In this document: positions 1-5,213 of the stretch, one piece after another
Layout of the letters: every line of letters starts with the position of its first letter
Numbering within the stretch: position 1 is the stretch's first letter
Assembly (NCBI GenBank): GCA_023230535.1
Contig: JALNXC010000119.1
Span: 1 to 5,213 of the forward strand
Reading direction: 5' to 3'
Length of the DNA stretch: 5,213 bases
Source: Alkaliphilus sp.
GTDB lineage: Bacteria; Bacillota; Clostridia; Peptostreptococcales; Natronincolaceae
Translations under genes and position numbers: made by a program
The notes under the pieces: generated by a model
What the model saw: only the letters and a program-made list of their open reading frames with translations
What the model was told of the DNA's origin: nothing
Databases searched by the model: none

Positions 1-1782
1 CTCTCCGCCATATTTTCCTATTGATAGACCTAAAATATCAAGCTGTTCCTTATCGACCGTACTTGGTGCATCACTTAAAAGACAGCTTGCCTCTCTTGTC
101 TTCGGAAATGCTATCACATCCCTTATACTATCCGATTGGGACATGATCATGACCAATCTGTCCAATCCGAAGGCAAACCCGCCGTGAGGGGGCGTACCGT
201 ATGAAAATGCTTCTAACATGAATCCGAATCTATCCCGGATTTCTTTATCGGATAAACCTAATATTTCAAACATCTTCTTCTGTATATCTTCCCTGTGGAT
301 TCTGATACTGCCGCTGCCGAGTTCTATACCGTTCAGGACAAAATCATAGCTCATTGAATTTATTTTGTCCAAATCTTCGCCGGCCAAGAATTTATCAACT
401 TCCACCGGCATTGTGAACGGATGATGCATGGCCACATATCTTCCATCTTCTTCCGACCATTCCAAAAGTGGGAAATCCGTAACTATCAGGAATTTATAAT
501 CATCTTTATCTCTGAGTCCCAGCATGTCCCCTATGTGTAATCTTAAGTTTCCCAAGGTCCTGTATATAACCGAAAGTGTATCCGCACAGAAAATTATCAT
601 GTCTTCCGGTTGGGCGTTCATTTCTTTTATTATTTCATTTATTTCATTTTCCGATAGGAACTTTGTCAGTAATGTTCTTAGATTTCCATTCTGTTCTATG
701 GCAATCCAGGCCATACCCTGGGCACCGTAATCTATAGCAAGTTCTGTAAGGGCATCTATTTCATTTCTTGTAAGAGAGTTTCCGCCTTTTATATTCAAGG
801 CTCTTACGGCTCCTCCGCTGTCTACCACATTTCTAAAGACCTTAAATCCGCATTCCTCGGCTATATGGCTTAAGTCCACTATTTGCATATCAAATCTTAT
901 ATCCGGTTTGTCGGTACCGTATAAATTCATGGTCTCCCGGTAGGTCAGCCTTGGGAAGGCTTCCTTGTATTCAATATTCATCACTTCCTTAAATACATTT
1001 TTAAACAATCCCTCCATATGTTCCAATACTTCTTCCTGCGATACAAAGGATAGCTCTATATCTACCTGAGTAAATTCCGGCTGCCTATCCGCACGCAGGT
1101 CTTCATCCCTGAAGCATTTTGCTATTTGGTAGTATCTGTCTATACCCGATACCATCAATATTTGTTTAAGGATCTGTGGTGATTGGGGTAATGCATAAAA
1201 CTTACCTTCATGGATTCTGCTGGGTACTAAATAATCTCTTGCGCCTTCCGGTGTACTTTAAGTCAATATTGGCGTCTCTACTTCCATAAAGTCCCTATCC
1301 TCCAGGTATCTTCTTATGGATTTTACAATACTATGTCTCAATGCAAGGTTTTTGTATAGTTTTGGTCTGCGTAAATCCAGGTATCTATGGGTAAACCTTA
1401 TTTCCTCCCTGACATTGATATTATCTTCCACCGGAAACGGCAATGGTTTTGACTTTGATAATATCTCCAGATTTTTTGCCCTCAGTTCTATGGTTCCTGT
1501 GGGGATATTCGGATTGTATGTCTCTTCATCCCTCTGTTCTATTTGACCTTGAACCTTTATTACAAATTCGTTTCTTAGGCGCTCCGCCAGGGAGAATATT
1601 TTTTCTCCCACCTTTTCTGTGTTGAAAACTACTTGAAGTATTCCTGTTTTATCTCTTAAATCAACAAACAATACTCCGCCCATATCTCTTATTCTTTGAA
1701 CCCATCCTGTTACTGTGGCCGTAGTAGTCTTATCTTCTTCATATATTCGCCCACAATAGTGGCTTCTTTTTTGTTCTATCAT
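1..1782 (-). pseudogene. aspS: Aspartyl-tRNA synthetase (bacterial type), in-frame ochre stop, 3' end cut by window
   Basis: Class II synthetase that activates Asp and charges tRNA(Asp), and tRNA(Asn) as well if non-discriminating; cytoplasmic. Read across one TAA, the frame gives 594 residues up to the window edge, against about 590 for bacterial AspRS, so only a few codons are missing. Seen: N-terminal OB-fold anticodon domain (about 1-110, with GWVQRIRDMGG); motif 1 region (about 135-174, FTHRYLDLRRPK); flipping-loop TPEGARDY (177-184); QSPQ (200-203) with the Asp-binding Lys at 206; motif 2 FRDEDLRADRQPEF (224-237); a stretch fitting the bacterial GAD insertion; motif 3 GGFAFGLDR (534-542). 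Codon 175 (1258-1260) is TAA where the family has Lys (ILT-K-STPEG). No frame is lost and nothing else looks decayed. The ATG start has an AGGTGAG site (1788-1794) five bases upstream. The T-box leader lies directly upstream. Identity is very sure; whether the stop is real, an error or tolerated is open. Confidence 0.93.
1258..1260 (-). other. aspS: In-frame TAA inside aspS
   Basis: The minus strand reads ACT TAA AGT ACA CCG between conserved ILT and STPEG. A Lys codon (AAA) here would need only one base change. Translation ending at this point would leave the OB domain plus part of motif 1 (174 residues) without motifs 2 and 3, which cannot aminoacylate. No start codon with a ribosome site is evident just downstream to rescue the remaining 419 open codons. 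Confidence 0.9.
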
Positions 1783-1787
1783 TTTTT

Positions 1788-1794
1788 CTCACCT
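1788..1794 (-). promoter_or_regulatory. aspS ribosome binding site
   Basis: AGGTGAG on the minus strand, followed by five A and then ATG (1782-1780). It fixes the start of aspS at 1782. It lies about 90 bases beyond the T-box terminator. Confidence 0.75.
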
Positions 1795-1886
1795 ACTATA
1801 TATTTATTTTCTATATTTATTAAAACCGGAAAGACCGGGGGGCAGGTATAGTGGTTCTTTTTGTCGGGTTAGATCATAAAGGTCAT

Positions 1887-1930
1887 AAAAAAACCTTTCA
1901 TTCACTATTTAAATAGGGACGAAAGGTTTT
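1887..1930 (-). terminator. T-box intrinsic terminator
   Basis: On the minus strand AAAACCTTTC (1930-1921) pairs with GAAAGGTTTT (1899-1890), an inner CTAT/ATAG helix sits in the loop, and a run of T follows (1893-1887). The CGTCCC just after the 5' arm can instead pair with GGG...GCG of the T-box to form the antiterminator, which makes the two structures mutually exclusive. Confidence 0.92.
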
Positions 1931-2088
1931 GGTTTCGCGGTACCACCCAGATTGATTATAATAAAATAATCCACTCAAATTCAATACAGATTTACCGGAT
2001 AGATTTACCGGTACCTGTATCTACTGCCGTAATGTAGCAGATACATCTAAGCCTACTTGCATATGCTTTCGGTTAGCGACTCCCAGAT

Positions 2089-2092
2089 GTTC
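2089..2092 (-). promoter_or_regulatory. Specifier tetramer GAAC
   Basis: Bases 2092-2089 read GAAC on the minus strand. In standard register AAC (Asn) is presented, and shifted by one base GAA (Glu) is. No GAC or GAT (Asp) triplet is available in this loop. The register was set by pairing CGGA (about 2167-2164) with TCTG (2087-2084) below the loop and by the AGTA/GAA loop-E motif above it. Confidence 0.75.
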
Positions 2093-2207
2093 TTCAATTA
2101 AACTCTTTGCACCGGATTCTCACCTTTGCCGGCTCTCTGTGATCAGTTTATTTAATCTACTCTTCCGTTCATAGTCTTTTTTTATGAATTATGCTCCATC
2201 AACTATC

Positions 2208-2236
2208 ATGATACAAAAATATCTATTCTTTGTCAA
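2208..2236 (-). promoter_or_regulatory. Promoter of the T-box/aspS transcript
   Basis: TTGACA (2236-2231), a 17-base spacer and TATCAT (2213-2208) on the minus strand: perfect -35, one mismatch in -10. Transcription would begin near 2201, just before stem I, giving a leader of about 420 bases. The position fits the T-box so well that aspS appears to have its own promoter here, not read-through from hisS or another upstream gene. Confidence 0.82.
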
Positions 2237-2528
2237 TAATATATTATCCCATTACTTGGTATGTTTTATTCTTTTCGGAAGCGCGGGGATATGCTTTATC
2301 TCTTTATGGTACAAAGGTAAGATTTTTTGTGTTTTCTAAAATCAATTTTGTTGTAAATCAATCAATGATGTAGTAGAATCTTTTTAAGGGAATCTTGTTG
2401 CAGAATTGTATTTCTAAATAGCCAAACAACCCATATAAAAATATTGAAGTGAAGATAGAAGTATAAAACATAAAAATAAATATCTGTTTTACATTAAATT
2501 CTTGGCAAACAATCGATAATTATAGAAC
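2237..2528. other. AT-rich intergenic stretch, no gene seen
   Basis: Between the aspS promoter and the small membrane protein gene. Both strands are closed by frequent stops. A 19-codon ATG frame at 2261 on the plus strand lacks a ribosome site. No tRNA, terminator or repeat array could be recognised. Confidence 0.6.
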
Positions 2529-2555
2529 TTGACATTTTATAAAAAACTATAAAAT
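2529..2555 (+). promoter_or_regulatory. Possible promoter of the 60-residue protein gene
   Basis: A perfect TTGACA at 2529-2534 is followed by TATAAA (2548) or TAAAAT (2550), but the spacers are only 13 and 15 bases, so the -10 assignment is uncertain. It lies about 25 bases before the ribosome site of the gene at 2579, which is the right place for a short leader. Confidence 0.35.
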
Positions 2556-2578
2556 TATCCTGAAAGGGGGACAGTTCT

Positions 2579-2761
2579 ATGGGTTTTTCTATGGGAAATG
2601 ATTTAAAACTTTTTATGATTGTTGCTTACATAATAGGTGGAGTCCTAATTTTCGGAGGCTCCTATGTATATATAAAATGGATGAAGAATACGAAAAAAAA
2701 AGAAATGGATTATTTGGCAAAAAAAATGGCAGAGGAACAGAGAAAAACAAACACCCCTTAA
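2579..2761 (+). CDS. Small single-pass membrane protein, unknown function
   Basis: A 60-residue product not recognised as a named family. One hydrophobic segment (about residues 11-33, LFMIVAYIIGGVLIFGG onward) is followed by a Lys/Glu-rich tail (about 35-60, with KKK and KK clusters) likely to be helical. By the positive-inside rule the short N-terminus is outside and the charged tail is in the cytoplasm. The start at 2579 is supported by AAAGGGGG (about 2563-2570) eight bases upstream; Met5 (2591) is a weaker choice. The gene stands alone, with aspS diverging to the left and a terminator hairpin about 155 bases downstream. Hydrophobic-then-charged composition and a strong ribosome site favour a real gene over a chance ORF. 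Role unknown; small proteins of this form often partner larger membrane complexes, which is only inference here. Confidence 0.62.
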   Translation: MGFSMGNDLKLFMIVAYIIGGVLIFGGSYVYIKWMKNTKKKEMDYLAKKMAEEQRKTNTP

Positions 2762-2824
2762 TCTTATTGTCCTTTCAAATCTTTAGATTCTTATCATTGC
2801 TCTCAGATTTAAATTAGGGTTGTT

Positions 2825-2852
2825 TTGACAAAATTTGAAGGCAAATTATATT
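2825..2852 (+). promoter_or_regulatory. Strong promoter with no ORF behind it
   Basis: TTGACA (2825-2830), a 16-base spacer and TATATT (2847-2852): six of six and five of six consensus positions. Initiation is expected near 2859. No ribosome site plus start codon follows before the hairpin at 2917. Confidence 0.55.
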
Positions 2853-2858
2853 TATATG

Positions 2859-2951
2859 AGATTCCCTTAACACAAGAGAATACAAGGCAGCGAGGTATTA
2901 TACATAGTTTTAATAAAAAAGAACCACGGTATCGGGTACCGTGGTTCTTTT
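2859..2951 (+). ncRNA. Candidate small RNA, about 93 nt
   Basis: Predicted only from a promoter (2825-2852) and an intrinsic-terminator hairpin (2917-2951) spaced about 65 bases apart with no coding frame between. The transcript would have an A-rich single-stranded 5' part and a stable 3' stem-loop, the usual build of a trans-acting bacterial sRNA. No match to a known RNA family was recognised. The alternative is that the hairpin simply ends the transcript of the gene at 2579 and the promoter match is chance. Confidence 0.35.
2917..2951. terminator. Bidirectional intrinsic terminator
   Basis: Perfect 15-bp arms: AAAAGAACCACGGTA (2917-2931) and TACCGTGGTTCTTTT (2937-2951) around a five-base loop TCGGG. 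The flanking A run on the left gives six T for minus-strand transcripts, and four T follow on the plus strand. It can end the gene at 2579 or a small RNA on plus, and it shields against minus-strand transcription from the right. Confidence 0.85.
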
Positions 2952-2980
2952 AAGACCAAGGTTTAAGACCACGGGAAACT

Positions 2981-3122
2981 CAAGGGATTAGGTACTGCGC
3001 TCCTTGTGGCCTTTATTGTTTCCGACTTAGCAAATAAACATATAAACTGTCCAAGGGATTAAATATTGCGCTCTTTATGGCTTTTACCGTCCCCGATTCA
3101 GAAGATAAACATATAAATTGTC
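2981..3122. repeat. Two imperfect 71-bp tandem copies
   Basis: Copy 1 is 2981-3051 and copy 2 is 3052-3122, adjacent with no gap, both starting CAAGGGATTA and ending in ATAAACATATAAA-TGTC. My base-by-base alignment gives 15 differences and no indel (about 79% identity). Fourteen of the differences are transitions. The unit is not a multiple of three. No third copy was seen on either side. Confidence 0.85.
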
Positions 3123-3228
3123 TAATTGTTGCCAGCTCAGATAAATAGTATTGAAATATAGCTATCGGGCATACAGACGGACTAACAGGCTCTTTCTGTT
3201 TTTTTATGCTAAGATTTTTGTTAGAATT

Positions 3229-3270
3229 ATAGCGTATGGGTATGGTGTAGGTCATATCCCATCTGGCTAT
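3229..3270. repeat. Imperfect inverted repeat upstream of the DUF1643-like gene
   Basis: Nested arms ATAGC (3229-3233), ATGGG (3236-3240) and ATG (3242-3244) pair with CAT (3253-3255), CCCAT (3258-3262) and GCTAT (3266-3270) around an eight-base loop. No T run follows on plus, so it does not look like a terminator. It lies about 100 bases before the start at 3376 and could be a leader hairpin or a protein-binding palindrome. Confidence 0.55.
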
Positions 3271-3290
3271 GCAGGGGGGAGATTTTAAAT

Positions 3291-3410
3291 TTGGAAACCA
3301 GGATGGTTTTATTGGTCTCTTGGTTCTTGGTGTTGGTGCTGGTTAAAAAACTTAGTAAAAGGGAGATATTTAAGTATGAAGGCTTATGGAACATTTACGA
3401 AAATAGGTGA
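3291..3410 (+). CDS. Possible 39-residue hydrophobic peptide (TTG start)
   Basis: A short frame with TTG at 3291, nine bases after the very strong AGGGGGGAG (3273-3281); an internal ATG at 3303 is the other possible start. Residues about 5-18 (MVLLVSWFLVLVLV) are strongly hydrophobic, followed by KKLSKRE and a short tail. The frame overlaps the start of the next gene by 35 bases in another frame, which would allow translational coupling. The stretch is rich in TGGT-type words, so the hydrophobicity may be a by-product of simple sequence. No family recognised; a leader peptide or a type I toxin-like peptide are possible but unproven. Confidence 0.25.
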   Translation: METRMVLLVSWFLVLVLVKKLSKREIFKYEGLWNIYENR

Positions 3411-4003
3411 ACATGTATATAGAACTGATACATATCTCCAATTTGGAGACTCAGATGAACTGATAGGAGCCTCTGTATTATGTAATCCGGGTTCAGCAAG
3501 GGCATTAAATGAATTAATTGAAGAAAAACTAATCAACTATAATGAAGATGAGACATTAAAATTTGAGGGAGTAGAGCTAAAACTTGATTCTACCATGGGG
3601 TAACTCAAAAAAATCTGTTGGGTATATATGGGAAATATTTAAAGGGAATATTTAAGATATATAATCTATTTACCTTAAAAGATGCAGATATGGAACAGGC
3701 TATAGAATTAGCAGAAGGTGGAAATGTTGATGAAAAAACAATCCATAAGGATCTTGAAGATTTTAGAAATTTCGATTTAGAAGATAAATGGATTTTAAAA
3801 GCTTGGGGAGTAGATGTACCATTGAAATTTAAAAAGCAATGGGCTGAATTAATATGCAAAAAAATGTATTTGAACGCGGTAAACTAAAAAAAGGATCAGA
3901 TTATTATCATATATCGCCTCGGTCCCCTAAGAGTGGGGAGGTTGTGGAATTTATAATTGATCGATATAACTCATTTTTTGCTGAGGAAGAGATGGTGTGG
4001 TGA
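3376..4003 (+). pseudogene. DUF1643-like protein, two frameshifts
   Basis: Three consecutive reading frames join into one protein of 209 residues. Part 1 is 3376 to about 3600 (start MKAYGTFTKIGEHVYRTD, ribosome site AAGGGAG about ten bases upstream, contains VLCNPGSARALN). Part 2 continues in the next frame from about 3600 to 3860 (VTQKNLLGIYGKYLKG, YNLFTLKDADMEQ, DKWILKAWGVDVPLKFKKQW). Part 3 runs from about 3863 to TGA at 4001-4003 (NVFERGKLKKGSDYYHISPR). Each switch is what one lost base would cause: in GGGG at 3597-3600, where the old frame hits TAA at once, and in the seven A at 3858-3864. The NPGSA segment, the later NLF and the ILKAWG strand resemble DUF1643 proteins (NPSTA, NLF, AWG), whose function is not established. 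Family assignment is moderate; the joined frame is well supported by continuous sense and the final length. Sequencing error in homopolymers could also explain it. Confidence 0.62.
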
Positions 4004-4006
4004 TAA

Positions 4007-4180
4007 CAATTTTTAAAAAGGATTTTTAGGAGGCATAATAGGGGATTAATTACATCATGGATTAATAATTCATTAGAAAATAACAATCAAAAATTGGATG
4101 ATTGGCACGTTCAAGATCTTCCAAATAGTTTTGTAATATTAGGATTTATCGGTGGATTATTGAAAATCAATGCAGCTTAG
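4007..4180 (+). pseudogene. Orphan ORF tail without a start codon
   Basis: An open frame of 57 codons directly after the TGA-TAA that ends the DUF1643-like gene, in the same frame, ending TAG at 4178-4180. A perfect AGGAGG (4028-4033) lies inside it, but no ATG, GTG or TTG in this frame follows at a usable distance; the only nearby ATG (4056) reads ATG GAT TAA in another frame. The readable part contains LITSWINNSLENNN and VQDLPNSFVILGFIGGLLK, which looks protein-like but was not recognised. Best read as the remains of a second gene of the same operon whose start, and possibly more, has been lost. It could also be a chance frame in AT-rich DNA. Confidence 0.35.
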
Positions 4181-4424
4181 GATGGGCCAAAATTTTAATA
4201 GGCTTTTCTTGCTTGCGATAATACTTGTTACGTGATAAAGTGAAAAAAAGGCAAGGTATCGCCTGAATTTTGAAATAAAAAGTGGCCCCGGATATAAGGC
4301 AATATTTTATTGAATTTTTTTAAAATTAAAAATTATGTTTGAAGCAAATATAGAGTAAAAACCAATATACTTGGGCACTATTAAATAACCGGATATAAAC
4401 ATATTACACGAAAGGGCGGGCAAT
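4181..4424. other. AT-rich spacer before the membrane protein gene
   Basis: No coding frame seen. Weak promoter-like words are present (TTGAAT at 4310 with TATGTT at 4334, spacer 18; TATACT at 4366 without a convincing -35). The nine-base word CCGGATATA occurs at 4288 and 4389. No clear terminator was found, so where the upstream transcript ends is unknown. Confidence 0.4.
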
Positions 4425-5213
4425 ATGGACGAACTTAATTTTGTTTATAAAATAAAAAAACGCTGTGAAGAAAATATATTTATGGAATCATTATATTACA
4501 TTGCCCCGATTTTGTTTTCTATAGCATTATATTGTATCGTAGGCTATAATAATGTATTATTTAATCCTGAAAACACTAAAGAGTTTTATTTTATGAACGA
4601 TTATTCAGATAGCATAAGTGCTGTTTTATTATTCATTATCTCGTATTACATCTGTGGTTTATATCCGGATTTAGCAAAGAAAGCAATTTCAGAAAGTTTA
4701 AAGACTGATAATGAATTGGATTATGTTTACAAACAAGAAAAAAATAAAATTATGGACTTGTTCAACAGAAATCTTAAAATAGAGCAAATATTGCAAAAAT
4801 TGTTTATGTTCGCATTCATTGTTCTTTATGCAGTGCATATGATTCCGGCAATGCGAGTCTCGGATATAATATGGGTAAGAAGATTAACGCTTATAGGTCA
4901 AATATATTATTCAATATATATCATATTAACCTATAATTTTTCATTTTGGATACTCATAAAAATGATAAAACATTGTGTTTTATATAATTCATTATTTAAA
5001 AATAATAACCATTTGTTAAAATTTGATTTATATAATGAGGACAATTGTGGGGGACATTTCGGGTTTGTTATATTACAGGCACTTAACATCTCTCTTATCT
5101 TATATTATACAATGCTCATCGGATTAGTTATACTAAATGATTATATTGCCTTCGAGGTATATAACATCAGGTTAACATTTTATATATATCCTTATTTAGG
5201 GATACCGGTAATA
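4425..5213 (+). CDS. Multi-pass membrane protein, unknown function, C-terminus beyond window
   Basis: 263 codons open to the window edge. ATG at 4425 follows AAAGGGCGGG (4411-4420), a usable ribosome site. Hydrophobic segments lie at about residues 23-41, 64-80, 124-141, 154-180, 213-238 and from 250 on, so at least six membrane passes are likely. A charged loop of about 40 residues (83-122, rich in Lys and Glu) lies between the second and third. Before the fifth segment is a loop with FDLYNEDNCGGHFGF (200-214). Its Asp-Asn-Cys-Gly-Gly core recalls the HPD-x-x-GG motif I know from a family of uncharacterised bacterial membrane proteins; that link is from memory and unproven. No signal peptide or enzymatic domain is seen. 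The gene is unusually AT-rich with many Ile, Tyr and Asn codons, as in accessory DNA of low-GC hosts. No function is assigned. Confidence 0.8.
   Translation, partial: MDELNFVYKIKKRCEENIFMESLYYIAPILFSIALYCIVGYNNVLFNPENTKEFYFMNDYSDSISAVLLFIISYYICGLYPDLAKKAISESLKTDNELDYVYKQEKNKIMDLFNRNLKIEQILQKLFMFAFIVLYAVHMIPAMRVSDIIWVRRLTLIGQIYYSIYIILTYNFSFWILIKMIKHCVLYNSLFKNNNHLLKFDLYNEDNCGGHFGFVILQALNISLILYYTMLIGLVILNDYIAFEVYNIRLTFYIYPYLGIPVI

Larger units (their letters stand above)
1887..2201 (-). promoter_or_regulatory. T-box riboswitch, specifier AAC (Asn) overlapping GAA (Glu)
   Basis: Transcriptional tRNA sensor: uncharged cognate tRNA stabilises the antiterminator and lets aspS be transcribed. Seen on the minus strand in order: K-turn strand ATGA near the base of stem I; AGTA loop-E strand (2161-2158); upper stem I with AGAGAGCCGG and GGTGAGAATCCGG; the opposing GAA (2095-2093), then G, AAC (2091-2089), A, then TCTG, which pairs with CGGA; GGGAG closing the K-turn; stem II with CTAA/TTAG ends and a GAA/AGTA S-turn (2047-2076); a hairpin at 2017-2044, probably the IIA/B region; stem III TACCGG/CCGGTA (1993-2013); the T-box GGGTGGTACCGCG (1948-1936); and the terminator. 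By the usual geometry (GAA, one base, specifier, A) the specifier is AAC. The residue facing the tRNA discriminator is U, so G73 of tRNA(Asn) would pair by wobble. Confidence 0.93.

Noticed and set aside
524..730. Plus-strand frame of 68 codons
   Set aside because: It lies antisense to the conserved catalytic part of aspS, has no ribosome site and a composition expected from the complementary strand.
1258..1260. Programmed recoding of the aspS stop (selenocysteine, pyrrolysine or frameshift)
   Set aside because: TAA is not the codon for either amino acid, the frame does not change, and no stimulatory structure was evident next to it.
1316..1625. Two overlapping plus-strand frames (76 and 60 codons)
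   Set aside because: Both are antisense shadows of the aspS OB-fold and motif 1 region, with no translation signals.
1988..2011. Direct repeat AGATTTACCGG twice with a 2-base gap
   Set aside because: It is explained by stem III of the T-box, where TACCGG and CCGGTA pair; not an independent element.
2261..2320. 19-codon ATG frame on the plus strand
   Set aside because: There is no ribosome site, it is very short, and it lies next to a divergent promoter.
2384..2870. 12-bp inverted repeat (2384-2395 and 2859-2870) flanking the small membrane protein gene as possible mobile-element ends
   Set aside because: One 12-base pair of this kind is expected by chance in an AT-rich window of this size, the match does not extend, no transposase or target duplication is seen, and the ends have no other IS features.
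3187..3209. AACAG/CTGTT hairpin followed by a T run as a terminator
   Set aside because: The stem is only five base pairs and no credible transcript enters it from the left on this strand.
3013..3255. Minus-strand frame of 80 codons across the 71-bp repeat
   Set aside because: Differences between the two repeat copies are spread evenly over codon positions, the unit length breaks the frame, and no convincing ribosome site precedes the ATG. It is more likely a frame open by chance.
3605..3859. Minus-strand frame of 84 codons
   Set aside because: It is the antisense of the middle part of the DUF1643-like gene, whose sense frame reads as a sensible protein.

Overview
The window looks like a low-GC Gram-positive chromosome, most likely a Clostridia-type Firmicute. 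The basis is the strongly AT-rich intergenic DNA, purine-rich Shine-Dalgarno sites, and a complete T-box tRNA-sensing leader in front of an aminoacyl-tRNA synthetase gene. No species is claimed.

Left part (1-2236, minus strand): a bacterial-type aspartyl-tRNA synthetase gene (aspS) running off the left edge only a few codons before its expected end. It is preceded by a consensus promoter, a well-formed T-box riboswitch and the T-box terminator. Two things stand out. First, an ochre codon (TAA, 1258-1260) replaces a conserved Lys in the loop before motif 2, while the reading frame is otherwise open and well conserved on both sides. Second, the specifier position of the T-box reads AAC (Asn), not an Asp codon, and it lies in the tetramer GAAC, so a Glu codon overlaps it by one base. 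This is the arrangement described for the two-codon T-box of the Clostridium acetobutylicum transamidation operon. It suggests an AspRS serving indirect Asn-tRNA(Asn) synthesis, with gatCAB probably lying just outside the window.

Middle (2237-3290): mostly non-coding. It holds one credible small gene for a 60-residue single-pass membrane protein (2579-2761). It also holds a strong promoter followed about 90 bases later by a perfect-stem hairpin terminator with no ORF between (candidate small RNA), and an imperfect 71-bp tandem duplication (2981-3122) whose copies differ almost only by transitions.

Right (3229-5213, plus strand): a large imperfect inverted repeat, a possible 39-codon hydrophobic peptide, and a gene resembling the DUF1643 family that is broken by two single-base losses in homopolymers (3376-4003). 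Next come an orphan ORF tail with an AGGAGG but no start codon (4007-4180), and a multi-pass membrane protein of unknown function running off the right edge (4425-5213) with an Asp-Asn-Cys-Gly-Gly loop motif.

The broken genes give the region the look of either decaying accessory DNA or an assembly with residual base errors. The sequence alone cannot decide this. The T-box specifier is the strongest biological signal and does not depend on that question.
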